A stretch of DNA of 64,000 bases from Lysobacter sp. BMK333-48F3 (GTDB taxonomy: Bacteria > Pseudomonadota > Gammaproteobacteria > Xanthomonadales > Xanthomonadaceae), in assembly GCF_019733395.1 (NCBI RefSeq), contig NZ_JAIHOO010000001.1:744001-808000 (forward strand), read 5' to 3'. The notes under the pieces were generated by a model. The model was not told the DNA's origin. It made no database searches and worked only from the letters and a program-made list of their open reading frames with translations. A program made the position numbers and the translations under genes. Below are positions 1 through 8,272 of this stretch, piece by piece. How positions within the stretch are numbered: position 1 is the stretch's first letter; the number at the start of each line of letters is the position of its first letter.

Positions 1-724
1 GCAGGCAGGTCAGGCCCAGGCCGGCGACCGCGGCCGCGGTCAGCACCCGGCCCTCGTTGGCGGTCAAGCGCGGCTGCGGTTCGACCTGCACCGTAGTGCC
101 GGCGGCGTCGCTCAGGGTCCAGACGCTACGCGCCGACTGGCCGGTCATCAGCGCGTCGTGCCCGGCCAGTTCCTGCGGCGTGCGCGGTTCGCCGCGTTCG
201 GCCAGATACCCGGGCGCGGCGACCACGACGATGTCCTCGACCGAGGCCTGGCGCTGGATCAGGCCCGAATCCGGCAGCGGCGCGAAATGGCTGCGCACGG
301 CGATGTCGTAGCCGTCCTGGACCACGTCGACCATCCGGTCGCTGACGTCCAGCTGCAGGTGCAGGCGCGGATAGCGCCGCGCCAACTCCGGCAGATGCGG
401 CGCCAGGTACTCCTGCGCGACCGGCACGTTGCAGGTCATCCGCACCCGTCCGCTGGGCTCGGCGGCGCGGCGCCGGACCAGGTTCTCCGCCGCCTCGGTT
501 TCGATCAGCGCCGCGCGCGCGTGCTCGTGGAAAGCCTGGCCGGTGTCGGTGAGGACGAAGCTGCGCGAGGTGCGATGGATCAGGCGCACGCCCAATTCTT
601 GTTCGAGCGCGGCCACGCGCTTGCTGACCGTGGACTTGGGCACGCCGAGCCGGCGCGAGGCCGCGGCGAAACCGCCGTGTTCGACCGCGGTGGCGAACAG
701 GACCAGATCGTTGAGGTTGAGCAT
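1..724 (-). CDS. LysR-family transcriptional regulator (3' end cut by window edge)
   Basis: About 241 codons are visible from an ATG at 724; the C-terminus lies outside the window. Residues 1-60 form the LysR winged helix-turn-helix (start MLNLNDLVLF, then AAASRRLGVPKSTVSKRVAALE), followed by the beginning of the periplasmic-binding-protein-like effector domain. It is divergent from the GST at 850, and the gap carries a near-perfect palindrome, the usual layout for a LysR regulator that controls its neighbour. The inducer cannot be inferred. The family is clear; the length and end are unknown because of truncation. Confidence 0.88.
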   Translation of the reverse strand, partial: MLNLNDLVLFATAVEHGGFAAASRRLGVPKSTVSKRVAALEQELGVRLIHRTSRSFVLTDTGQAFHEHARAALIETEAAENLVRRRAAEPSGRVRMTCNVPVAQEYLAPHLPELARRYPRLHLQLDVSDRMVDVVQDGYDIAVRSHFAPLPDSGLIQRQASVEDIVVVAAPGYLAERGEPRTPQELAGHDALMTGQSARSVWTLSDAAGTTVQVEPQPRLTANEGRVLTAAAVAGLGLTCL

Positions 725-730
725 GCCGGC

Positions 731-752
731 AAAGTACACATATGTGGACTTT
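731..752. promoter_or_regulatory. Palindromic operator between lysR and GST
   Basis: Inverted repeat with 10 of 11 complementary pairs: arm AAAGTaCACAT facing ATGTGgACTTT. It lies 7 bp before the lysR start. A further half-site, AAAGTCCAC, lies at 781-789 closer to the GST start. Paired sites, one near the regulator's own start and one toward the target promoter, are typical of LysR recognition and activation sites. The binding role is inferred. Confidence 0.6.
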
Positions 753-849
753 GAGTCCATTTTTTGCCGACTACACGGCCAAAGTCCACGCGCCTACAGT
801 GAGCTCACCCCGCAACGACGGGCCCGAACCCCCTCACTGGAGAGTCCCA

Positions 850-1590
850 ATGTCCGCTGCCAAGACCGCTACCTCGACCGCTGCCGCTCCGATCCTGTTC
901 TACGGCGTCCCGTCCGGCTGTTCGTTCGGCTCCATCGTCGCCCTGGAATGGGCCGGCCAGCCTTACCGCCTGGCCCGGGTCGAAATGCCCGAACAGATCC
1001 ACACCACGGCGTTCAAGGCCCTCAACCCGGTCGGCGAGACCCCGGTGCTGGTCAGCGACCGCGGCGACGTGGTCACCGAGAGCATGGCCATCCTCAACCA
1101 CATCGGCGCGCGGGCGATCGAACGCGGCATCGCCTTCGCCCAGGGCACGCCGCAGTTCGACGAACTCAACCGGATGCTGGCCTTCCTCAACACCACCTTC
1201 TTCGGTTCGTTCTCGTCGCTGTGGCACGTGCTGGAACACGAAGTCGACGAGGCCTCGCACGAGGCCCTGGTCGAGTACGGCCGCGGCCGGGTGGTGCAGG
1301 CCCACGCCAAGCTGGAGACCATGCTCGGCGACAAGCGCTGGCTGCTCGGCGACCGCCCGACCCTGGCCGACGCCTACTTCGCCGGCATCGCCCGCTGGAC
1401 CAAGTACCACAGCGTCGTCGACCGCCGCGATTACCCGAACCTGCAGCGCCTGTTCGATCAGCTCGAAGCCGATTCGGCGGTGATCTTCGCCCACGCCATC
1501 GAACAGCAGCGCCCGGCGATCAGCGCCGGCGGCTTCCAGGGCGAGGTCGCGCTGGAAGAGGCGATCGCGGACTACCGCCTGGCGGCGTAA
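850..1590 (+). CDS. Glutathione S-transferase family protein
   Basis: 246 aa. An N-terminal thioredoxin-fold GST domain (about residues 14-95; FYGVPSGCSFGSIVALEWAG and the cis-proline segment NPVGETPVLV, then ES before an alpha-helix) is followed by an all-helical C-terminal domain with the conserved LLGDRPTLADAYF signature. The ATG at 850 was chosen because a purine-rich CTGGAGAG lies just upstream and the preceding in-frame stretch does not fit the family. The divergent LysR gene and its palindrome suggest induction by a small molecule. Substrate unknown; conjugation or reduction of an electrophile is likely. Confidence 0.88.
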   Translation: MSAAKTATSTAAAPILFYGVPSGCSFGSIVALEWAGQPYRLARVEMPEQIHTTAFKALNPVGETPVLVSDRGDVVTESMAILNHIGARAIERGIAFAQGTPQFDELNRMLAFLNTTFFGSFSSLWHVLEHEVDEASHEALVEYGRGRVVQAHAKLETMLGDKRWLLGDRPTLADAYFAGIARWTKYHSVVDRRDYPNLQRLFDQLEADSAVIFAHAIEQQRPAISAGGFQGEVALEEAIADYRLAA

Positions 1591-1630
1591 GCGGTGCGGG
1601 GGGATGGGCTGGAGCACAAGCAAAGCAAAA

Positions 1631-1865
1631 GCAAATCCCCCCTGCCCCCCCTTTTTCAAAGGGGGGATGCTTCGGGAGAGTTGCTCGATACTCGATCGGC
1701 GACGCTTCGGAAGGCCTGCCGCACAAGGCCTGCCGCACTTCGCCGTCGAAACGGCAACCGCTAAACGCGCACTCAGGGGCCTTACCTTTCTCCGATGACG
1801 CAGCGGCTGTTGCCCCCTTTGAAAAAGGGGGCGGCGACCGCGCAGCGGTCGCGGGGGATTTGCTG
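1631..1865. repeat. Hairpin repeat pair (C-run/TTT type), copies inverted, plus CTG/TTG run
   Basis: Copy 1 at 1631-1666 contains CCCCCCCTTTTTCAAAGGGGGG. Copy 2 at 1813-1831 is in opposite orientation (CCCCCTTT, loop GAA, AAAGGGGG) and is followed by a second hairpin, GCGACCGC-GCA-GCGGTCGC, at 1834-1852. A copy almost identical to copy 1 lies at 23403-23437. A trinucleotide CTG/TTG tract follows at about 1861-1886. No gene is seen between the GST end and the desaturase; the hairpins may also stop transcription between these converging genes. Confidence 0.7.
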
Positions 1866-1919
1866 TTGCTGTTGCTGTTGTTGTTATGGCCGTGGCGCGA
1901 CTGTCGCCCCCGCAGCGCC

Positions 1920-3059
1920 TCAGGCCTGCGCTTCCGCCCGCACCAACGGCCGTCGCGCGCGCGGACGGCTCGGCCAGGCGTGGCGCAGGATCCGCCACAC
2001 CACTTCGCCGAACTGCCGCGGCAGCGAGCCGGTGTCGTAATGCTGACCGTAGCGGCCGCAGATTTCGCGCACTTCCACCGCCATCGCCGCGTAACGCCAG
2101 GCGGGAATGTCCGGATAGAAATGGTGTTCGATCTGATGGCTCAGATTGCCGGTCATCAGGTCCATCCACTTGCCGCCGCTAAGGTTCGACGAACCGCGCA
2201 ACTGGCGCAGATACCAATGCCCGCGCGACTCGTTGCGCACCGACTCCTTCGGGAACACTTCGGCGTCGATGGTGAAGTGGCCGCAGAAGATCACCGTATA
2301 GGTCCACACGTTGCGGATCAGGTTGGCGACCAGATTGCCCAGCAGCACCGGCAGGAAGAACGGCCCGGCCAGCAGCGGGAACAACACGTAGTCCTTCAAC
2401 AGCTGCTTGCCCATTTTGCGCCCGACCGGCACGAACTTGCGCCACATCGCCCGATGCTTGGTCTTGCCGGTCAGCCAGCGGCCCAGGCGCAGATCCTGTA
2501 TCGCCACGCCCCACTCGAACAGCAGCGCGAACACCACCGCGATCACCGGCTGGGCGAGGAAGAACGGCTTCCAGCGCTGCTCCGGGAACAGACGCAGCAG
2601 GCCGTAGCCGATGTCGTCGTCCATGCCGCGCACGTTGGTCCAGGTGTGGTGCTGGTAGTTGTGGGTTTTGCGCCAGTTGTCGCCGGTGGCGACGATGTCC
2701 CACTCGTAGGTCTTGCCGTCCAGGTGCGGGTCGCGCATCCAGTCGTACTGGCCGTGCATGACGTTGTGGCCGACCTCCATGTTCTCCAGGATCTTCGACA
2801 GCGCCAGCGACAGCGTGCCCAACACCGCGGCGGTCCACAGCAGCCAGGTCAGGCCGAACGCCAGGCCGGCGGCGGCGACGAACAGCAGCAGCCGCCCGCC
2901 CAGGCCGAACCAGCGCACTGCCGCGACCACGCGCCGGATGTAGGCGGCGTCGATGCGGCCGACCTGGGCCAGGGTGCGCGCGCGCAGCGCGTCGAGTTCT
3001 TCGCCGAAGCGGTCGAGTTCCTGCGCGCCCAGCGCGCGGTTGCGTGGTTTGGCGGTCAT
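1920..3059 (-). CDS. desB: Membrane fatty acid desaturase (DesB-like)
   Basis: 379 aa. The three histidine boxes of membrane di-iron desaturases are present: GHNVMH, HNYQHH and HQIEHH, separated by hydrophobic helices (about residues 55-90 and 175-260). It introduces a double bond into acyl chains at the inner membrane using electrons from a partner protein. The partner is the ferredoxin-reductase gene immediately upstream (17-bp gap, same strand), so the two form an operon. The order divergent FabR-like repressor, reductase, desaturase matches the desT-desC-desB arrangement known from Pseudomonas aeruginosa. Whether the acyl carrier is CoA or phospholipid cannot be told. Confidence 0.88.
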   Translation of the reverse strand: MTAKPRNRALGAQELDRFGEELDALRARTLAQVGRIDAAYIRRVVAAVRWFGLGGRLLLFVAAAGLAFGLTWLLWTAAVLGTLSLALSKILENMEVGHNVMHGQYDWMRDPHLDGKTYEWDIVATGDNWRKTHNYQHHTWTNVRGMDDDIGYGLLRLFPEQRWKPFFLAQPVIAVVFALLFEWGVAIQDLRLGRWLTGKTKHRAMWRKFVPVGRKMGKQLLKDYVLFPLLAGPFFLPVLLGNLVANLIRNVWTYTVIFCGHFTIDAEVFPKESVRNESRGHWYLRQLRGSSNLSGGKWMDLMTGNLSHQIEHHFYPDIPAWRYAAMAVEVREICGRYGQHYDTGSLPRQFGEVVWRILRHAWPSRPRARRPLVRAEAQA

Positions 3060-3076
3060 GGTCGGTACGGGTCGAA

Positions 3077-4183
3077 TTACAGGTCGAGAACGAGATCGCT
3101 GCTGGCGGCGTTGACGCACAGGCGCAGCGCGGACGCCGGTTCGCTGTGGACGTCGCCGGTATGCAGATGGCGGGTGATGCCGGAGGCCTTGCCGCAGGCG
3201 CAGGTATTGCACAGCCCCATGCGGCAGCCGGACGCCAGCGACAGGCCCTGCGCTTCCAGCGCGCTCAGCAGGGACTGGCCGCGCGGCAGTTGCAGGCGGC
3301 GGCCGCTGCGCGCCAGTTCGACTTCGACCATGCCGGTCTCGTCGTCGCTGCGCGGCGGCGGAGTGAAGGCTTCGGCGGCGAAGCCGGCGGCGCGGGTTTC
3401 GGCCAGTTCGCGCGCGGCGGCGACGAAACCGCCGGGACCGCAGGCGTAGATGCGCCGCTGCGTCCAGTCCGGCGCATGCTGCGCCAGCAGGTCCGCGTCG
3501 ATGCGGCCGGCCGCTTCGCCGGGATGCTGCGGCGCCTGCCGGGTCAGCAGCAGGCGCAGGCGGAAATTCGGATGCGTCGCGGCGAGTTCGCGCAGTTCGT
3601 CGACGAAACACAGCTCTTCGCGCTGCCGCGCCCAGTACAGCAGGGTCAGCGGCACCGGCATGCCGCGTTGCGCCAGCGCGCGCAGCATCGCCATCAACGG
3701 GGTGATGCCGCTGCCGGCGGCGAGGAACAGCCAGGCGCCGTCGACGCGCTCGGGCAGCACCATCTCGCCGAACGCCGGGCCCAGCTCCAGCACGTCGCCG
3801 ACTTGGGCGCGGTCGTGCAGATGGCGGCTCAGGCGCCCGCCCTCGATCGCCTTGACCGTGATCGCGATGCGCCCGTCGGCGCGCGGCGCGTCGCACAGGC
3901 TGTAGCTGCGCGAAACCGTGGCTCCGTCGATGCGCGCGCCGATCATCAGGTGCTGGCCGGCGACGAAGCCGCGCCAGTGCCGGTTCGGCTTCAGGACCAA
4001 GGTCACCGCATCGGCCGAGGCCAGCTCGCGCGCCTCGATCCGCGCCAGCGGGCGCTCCCAGCTCCAGGTCGGATGGAGCCTGGAAGCCCAGAAATCAAAG
4101 ACTTGCGGCTTCACAAAGGGGGCCACCAGGCCGCGCAGGCGGCTGCGCGGGCGATGGACGGCGGGGCGGACGACGGCGTTCAT
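3077..4183 (-). CDS. desC: Ferredoxin reductase with C-terminal 2Fe-2S domain (DesC-like)
   Basis: 368 aa from ATG 4183. FAD-binding barrel about residues 45-145 (RSYSLCDAPR), NAD(P)-binding domain about 150-260 (FLAAGSGITPLMAMLRAL; YACGPGGFV), and a plant-type 2Fe-2S ferredoxin domain about 280-368 with ligands in ASGCRMGLCNTCACGK and a last cysteine in LRLCVNAA. It passes electrons from NAD(P)H to the desaturase encoded next. An in-frame upstream ATG at 4234 exists but would run through the operator region, so 4183 is preferred; no strong ribosome site is visible. Confidence 0.88.
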   Translation of the reverse strand: MNAVVRPAVHRPRSRLRGLVAPFVKPQVFDFWASRLHPTWSWERPLARIEARELASADAVTLVLKPNRHWRGFVAGQHLMIGARIDGATVSRSYSLCDAPRADGRIAITVKAIEGGRLSRHLHDRAQVGDVLELGPAFGEMVLPERVDGAWLFLAAGSGITPLMAMLRALAQRGMPVPLTLLYWARQREELCFVDELRELAATHPNFRLRLLLTRQAPQHPGEAAGRIDADLLAQHAPDWTQRRIYACGPGGFVAAARELAETRAAGFAAEAFTPPPRSDDETGMVEVELARSGRRLQLPRGQSLLSALEAQGLSLASGCRMGLCNTCACGKASGITRHLHTGDVHSEPASALRLCVNAASSDLVLDL

Positions 4184-4192
4184 GGGCACAAC

Positions 4193-4230
4193 TATACACA
4201 TATCCGCACAAATATATGCACACGTGTATA
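4193..4230. promoter_or_regulatory. Inverted repeat between desC-desB and tetR/desT
   Basis: TATACAC at 4193-4199 faces GTGTATA at 4224-4230, with an inner ACACGTGT palindrome at 4220-4227. The stretch is AT-rich in GC-rich surroundings and lies between the two divergent starts, so it is the likely operator and promoter zone for the TetR-type repressor encoded at 4253. Confidence 0.55.
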
Positions 4231-4252
4231 GCAATTCAGCTTAGGGAGTATC

Positions 4253-4957
4253 ATGTCGGCTGCCGCCCCTGTGCCCGCCAGCCCGCCGCCCGTGAGCCAA
4301 CGCCTCCACCCCGACATCGACGTCGATTCGCACCCGGGCCGCAAGGCGACCATTTCGCGCGAGGACCTGATCGCCGCCGCGCTCAAGCTGATCGGCCCGC
4401 ATCGCAGCGTGTCCAGCCTGAGCCTGCGCGAGATCGCGCGCGAAGCCGGCATCGCCCCGAACAGTTTCTACCGCCAGTTCCGCGACACCGACGAATTGGC
4501 GGTGGCGCTGATCGACCTGGCCGGCCAGTCGCTGCGCAAGATCGTCGGCGAGGCGCGCCAACGCGTCGCCACCCGCCGCAGCGCCGTACGCAGCTCGATC
4601 GAAGCTTTCATGGAGCAGTTGCGCGCGGATGACAAACTGCTGCACGTTCTGCTGCGCGAAGGCACGGTCGGCTCGGACGCGTTCAAGCGCGCGGTCGACC
4701 GCGAGCTGTCGTTCTTCGAAGAAGAACTGCGGGTCGACCTGATCCGCCTGGCCGGCCACGACGGCGTGACCCTGCACGAACCGGCCCTGGTCGCCCGCTC
4801 GATCACTCGCCTGATCTTCGCCATGGGCGCCACCGCGATGGACATGACCCCGGAGAAGGACCGCGAGCTCATCGAAGAGATGAGCACGATGGTGCGGATG
4901 ATACTGGCCGGTTCGCGGGCGCTGGCGCAGCGGGGCGAAACGCGCGCCAGAACCTGA
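4253..4957 (+). CDS. desT: TetR-family regulator of unsaturated fatty acid synthesis (FabR/DesT-like)
   Basis: 234 aa. The helix-turn-helix about residues 38-85 reads VSSLSLREIAREAGIAPNSF then YRQFRDTDELAVALID, very close to the FabR/DesT signature. The C-terminal ligand domain (LRADDKLLHVLLREGTVGSD) also matches. FabR and DesT sense the acyl-CoA or acyl-ACP saturation state and repress desaturation genes; here the divergent target is the reductase-desaturase operon. The N-terminus is about 25 residues longer than FabR and Pro/Ala-rich, so the true start could be slightly downstream. Confidence 0.86.
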   Translation: MSAAAPVPASPPPVSQRLHPDIDVDSHPGRKATISREDLIAAALKLIGPHRSVSSLSLREIAREAGIAPNSFYRQFRDTDELAVALIDLAGQSLRKIVGEARQRVATRRSAVRSSIEAFMEQLRADDKLLHVLLREGTVGSDAFKRAVDRELSFFEEELRVDLIRLAGHDGVTLHEPALVARSITRLIFAMGATAMDMTPEKDRELIEEMSTMVRMILAGSRALAQRGETRART

Positions 4958-4978
4958 GGTCACGGTCATGCGGCGTCC

Positions 4979-4997
4979 GCCTGCGACATACGCAGGC
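4979..4997. terminator. Hairpin between converging genes
   Basis: GCCTGCG, loop ACATA, CGCAGGC: a perfect 7-bp stem in the 53-bp gap between the tetR stop and the converging gene ending at 5011. There is no U-tract. A role as a bidirectional terminator is inferred from position only. Confidence 0.45.
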
Positions 4998-5010
4998 AGA
5001 CATGGCGCGG

Positions 5011-5511
5011 TCAGGCCAGCGGAATCTCGATGAACGACATCGGCCGAAGATCGCTATCGGCAACGATGCGGGCGATCGCTTGTAGAAAGTCCGCTACCGC
5101 AGCCCTGGGGCCAGTCCCCCAGTTCGCACGCCCATTGCTTGCGAACTCAGCGATCATGGTGATTTCGCTGCGATCCGCTACGCAGATCGATTTCTCCAGG
5201 CAAAACACGCGCACCCCTTCTTGCGTCGCCACTGCCGCCAGGTAGTGCGCTTCATTCCGCTCCGGCGGAGGAAAAGAGATCACCACCGCCGGTGCCCCAT
5301 CGGGCAATGCGGCTCGCCGAGCGCTCAAACCCTGCGGTTCAACTCGCGCCTCCGGCGGCATGTCCTGCGCCAACAGATGCCAGAATTCTTGCAGCGCCTG
5401 ATCGCCGTCCTCGCTGCCGAACGTTTGCACGAACCATGCAGTGTCGGTAAGCGCAGCACGTGCGAGGAAGTACTTCGCCTGCATAGGCTGCTGACGCTTG
5501 CTCTCTGCCAT
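5011..5511 (-). CDS. Hypothetical protein, 166 aa
   Basis: Starts at ATG 5511 (MAESKRQQPM) with a strong GGGGGAG five bases upstream; the same frame stays open farther upstream but without a comparable start. No signal peptide or membrane segment. Predicted mixed alpha/beta soluble protein with acidic and hydrophobic segments (PAVVISFPPPERNEAHYLAA; ICVADRSEITMIAEF). I do not recognise the family. It lies 224 bp downstream of an ATP-grasp gene on the same strand and may be functionally tied to it. Confidence 0.7.
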   Translation of the reverse strand: MAESKRQQPMQAKYFLARAALTDTAWFVQTFGSEDGDQALQEFWHLLAQDMPPEARVEPQGLSARRAALPDGAPAVVISFPPPERNEAHYLAAVATQEGVRVFCLEKSICVADRSEITMIAEFASNGRANWGTGPRAAVADFLQAIARIVADSDLRPMSFIEIPLA

Positions 5512-5735
5512 AACTCCCCCTGCGAGACCGGCCAAGCCGCCGGCTTGCCTATTCTGCCGCAGAGTCCCCATGTGCTTCGAGTCAACTGCCTGCGCCCAGA
5601 TCAAGCCGAATTTCAACAGGGCGCCTGCGGTGTGCTCAGTATCCCCCCGAGGTCGGGGTTGGCGGAATCCGGCGCCGCCTTCCAGTTCGATACCAATCTG
5701 ATCTCCCGCCGCGAAGCTAGCCGTCCTCTCTTCGC

Positions 5736-6617
5736 TCAGCCCCTGGATGCAAGCCTCGCTGGCTCGCACATCCGCTCCAACAGTGCGCGCCAGATCGCCT
5801 GCGGCGACGCAGCGGCATAGCCCGACTCCTGGGCATCGTTGCATTCGATCACGATCCATCGTCCCTCGACGGTCTTGGCGATATCCACCACGAGGAATGG
5901 AACCGCCAATCGACGCGCAGCTTCGCCGGCCAAGGCCAGCCCCACCTCGATATCTCCGCAGGTATACGCAGGTGCTTGATACCAGTACCGCCCCCACCCC
6001 AGGCACTCCCCCTGCCACCAGAAACTACGGAATTCCATCGACGCCGGAACTTTACCGGCAATCCCACCGGCAACCGGTTGCAAGGGTACGAACTCGCGGA
6101 CTGCGGGCCGCTGCCAGGAGAGCACCGGATCCCGCCGGTAACGCTCGGCGACCCAGGCGTATTGTTCGCGATCGCGGATCACCGACAACTGGGCGTTGTG
6201 CCGGTTGGTCTGTCGAGAACCCTTCAGGAAGATCGGCCAGGCGAACTCGCTTTCGATCTCTTCGACTCCAGGCAAGGCATCGAAGACCCGAGTTCGCGGC
6301 GTCAGGTCGGACAGCAGGGGATACCAGTGCTCGAGTTCGCTCGCACGCGCGTACTCGGCCGGCGAATTGACCGCATGCAGCCCCAGTTCCAGCAGGCCGC
6401 TGTAACACCGCGAATAGTCTTCGACGGCACCGATCCGCAACACGCACGGCGTGCCTTCGTCGAAGGACGGCGGGTGACGGCACTTGAAATGGAGTTCGAA
6501 ATCGAAGTCGTATACGGCAATACCCACTCGCCGCGTAGCCAGCACGAGCGTGTCTTCAAGCAAGGCATAGTCCATTTCGAACGCGATCCGGTGTCTTGCG
6601 AAACAGTCTGCCTGCAT
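5736..6617 (-). CDS. ATP-grasp domain protein (DUF4343/R2K-like)
   Basis: 293 aa. The C-terminal two-thirds carry ATP-grasp landmarks: a lysine strand WPIFLKGSRQTNRHNA (about residues 130-145) and the metal/ATP-binding strand VVDIAKTVEGRWIVIECNDA followed by QESGYAA near the end. This matches ATP-grasp enzymes of the DUF4343 or R2K type, related to CDC123, some of which are predicted to ligate amino acids or modify proteins. A GGGAGAG lies upstream of ATG 6617. Substrate unknown. It is followed on the same strand by a small unknown gene. Family assignment is by motif only. Confidence 0.7.
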   Translation of the reverse strand: MQADCFARHRIAFEMDYALLEDTLVLATRRVGIAVYDFDFELHFKCRHPPSFDEGTPCVLRIGAVEDYSRCYSGLLELGLHAVNSPAEYARASELEHWYPLLSDLTPRTRVFDALPGVEEIESEFAWPIFLKGSRQTNRHNAQLSVIRDREQYAWVAERYRRDPVLSWQRPAVREFVPLQPVAGGIAGKVPASMEFRSFWWQGECLGWGRYWYQAPAYTCGDIEVGLALAGEAARRLAVPFLVVDIAKTVEGRWIVIECNDAQESGYAAASPQAIWRALLERMCEPARLASRG

Positions 6618-6741
6618 TGGTGCGTCTCTCCCATCCCGACCGCCCGTCGGAAAACTAAGCCGAACAGGAAACCATGCTTGCGCCGGCCGCCCGGCCCGGC
6701 CAATACTTAGCCAATGAGGAAACTATAAGGTCGCCCACGCC

Positions 6742-7431
6742 ATGTCCCTGCATCTGCACTCCCATCCCCTGGCCTCGTTCTGCCACAAGGTGCTGATCGC
6801 CTTGTACGAGCAGGGCACGCCGTTCGAGAACCACCTGCTCGACCTCGCCGATCCCGGCGCCAAGGCCGATTTCCTCGAGCGGTGGCCGGTCGGCAAGATG
6901 CCGCTGCTGCGCGACGAGGCGCGCGATCGCACCGTGCCGGAGACCAGCATCATCATCGAGTACCTGCAGCGGCACTACCCCGGCCCGCGGCCGCTGCTGC
7001 CGGCCGATCCCGAACGAGCGCTCGAGGTGCGCCTATGGGATCGCTTTTTCGATTTGTACGTGCACACGCCGATGCAGAAGATCGTGCTCGACCGCCTGCG
7101 CGACGAACACGAACGCGACCCGCGCGGCGTCGCCGAGGCGCGCGCCACCCTCGCCACCGCCTACGCGATGATCGAACGCCAGGCCCGGCACGAGTGGATC
7201 TGCAGCGAGGAGTTCGGCCTGGCCGACTGCGCGGCGACGCCGGCGCTGTTCTACGCCGGCATCGTCGAACCGTTCCCGGCCGACCATCCGCGCCTGCACG
7301 CCTATTTCGAACGCCTGCTGGCGCGGCCGTCGGTGCGGCGCGTGCTGGCCGAAGCGCGGCCTTACTTCGACCTGTTCCCCTACCGCGAGGCGATGCCGGC
7401 GCGGTTCCTGCATGAGGACGCGCCGGCATGA
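6742..7431 (+). CDS. Glutathione S-transferase family protein
   Basis: 229 aa. N-terminal thioredoxin-like domain (HSHPLASFCHKVLIALYEQG; WPVGKMPLL; ETSIIIEYLQ) and helical C-terminal domain with FGLADCAATPALFY. It is the first gene of a tightly packed operon: its stop overlaps the ArsR start (ATGA at 7428-7431), which overlaps the SRPBCC start. Coupling to a SRPBCC protein suggests handling of a small hydrophobic or electrophilic compound. Substrate unknown. Confidence 0.88.
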   Translation: MSLHLHSHPLASFCHKVLIALYEQGTPFENHLLDLADPGAKADFLERWPVGKMPLLRDEARDRTVPETSIIIEYLQRHYPGPRPLLPADPERALEVRLWDRFFDLYVHTPMQKIVLDRLRDEHERDPRGVAEARATLATAYAMIERQARHEWICSEEFGLADCAATPALFYAGIVEPFPADHPRLHAYFERLLARPSVRRVLAEARPYFDLFPYREAMPARFLHEDAPA

Positions 7432-7775
7432 GCCGCGCCGAGGACGCACGGCAACTCGACCGGCTGTTCCATGCCCTGGCCGACGACAGCCGCCGGCGCA
7501 TGATCGACCGGCTCAGCGAAGGTCCGGCCTCGGTGTCGGAACTGGCCAAGCCGTTGGCGATGGCCCTGCCCTCGGTGGTCAAGCACCTGGCGGTGCTGGA
7601 ATCCGGCGGCATCGTGCTGTCGCAGAAGAGCGGCCGCGTGCGCACCTACCGCCTCGCCCCCGATGCGCTGGCCCGCGCCGAGGCCTGGGTCGGCGAACGC
7701 AAGACCCGCTGGAACGCGCGCTTCGACGCCCTGGAACGCTACCTGCTCGACACCGCCGACGAGGACACGCCGTGA
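7428..7775 (+). CDS. ArsR-family transcriptional regulator
   Basis: 115 aa winged helix-turn-helix: LFHALADDSRRRMIDRLSEG, then SVSELAKPLAMALPSVVKHL for the recognition helix region and a beta-wing QKSGRVRTYRL. There are no metal-binding cysteines, so this is the metal-independent subgroup commonly paired with AHSA1/SRPBCC genes. Overlaps the upstream GST and downstream SRPBCC genes by 4 bases each; probably autoregulates the operon. Confidence 0.9.
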   Translation: MSRAEDARQLDRLFHALADDSRRRMIDRLSEGPASVSELAKPLAMALPSVVKHLAVLESGGIVLSQKSGRVRTYRLAPDALARAEAWVGERKTRWNARFDALERYLLDTADEDTP

Positions 7776-8245
7776 CCGCCGTAACCACCGTCCACACCGA
7801 CTTCGTCATCGAACGCGAACTGCCGGCGACGCCGGCGCGCGCGTTCCGCGCCTGGGCCACGCCGGAGGCCAAGCGACGCTGGTTCGTCTGCCACGACGAC
7901 ATGGTCAACGTCGGCTACGAGCTCGACTTCCGCCCCGGCGGCCACGAGCTCAATCGGGTGCGCCGCCCGGACGGCGTCGAGCACCTGTTCCAGGCCCGCT
8001 TCTTCGACATCGTGCCCGAGCGCCGGATCATCTACGGCTACCACATGCAGGTCGGCGCGCAACGCTTGTCGGTGTCGCTGGCCACGGTCGAATTCGAACC
8101 CAGTGGCGCCGGCACGCGCATGCGCTTCACCGAACAGGTGGCCTTCCTCGACGGCTATAGCGACCGCGAAGACCGCATTCGCGGCACCGCCGAAGGGCTG
8201 GACCGGCTCGCCCTGCTGCTGCACGAACCGGAGCGCGCGCACTGA
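7772..8245 (+). CDS. SRPBCC (AHSA1-like) domain protein
   Basis: 157 aa from a GTG at 7772 that overlaps the ArsR stop. The fold is recognisable from DFVIERELPATPARAFRAW, the WFVCHDD turn, the central GGHELNRVRRPDG strands and the C-terminal helix (GTAEGLDRLALLLHE). Such START/Bet v1-type proteins bind hydrophobic ligands and are often encoded after an ArsR regulator. Third gene of the GST-ArsR-SRPBCC operon. Ligand unknown. Confidence 0.88.
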   Translation: MTAVTTVHTDFVIERELPATPARAFRAWATPEAKRRWFVCHDDMVNVGYELDFRPGGHELNRVRRPDGVEHLFQARFFDIVPERRIIYGYHMQVGAQRLSVSLATVEFEPSGAGTRMRFTEQVAFLDGYSDREDRIRGTAEGLDRLALLLHEPERAH

Positions 8246-8272
8246 GCGCGCGCTCCGCTGCCGCATCGGCGC

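Noticed and set aside
1861..1886. CTG/TTG trinucleotide run as a phase-variable coding repeat
   Set aside because: It lies outside any supported gene, past the 3' ends of two converging genes.
429..3449. Continuous plus-strand frame of about 1000 codons across GST, repeats and desaturase
   Set aside because: Its product is Arg/Pro-rich with no domains, crosses three well-supported genes in other frames and includes a repeat region.
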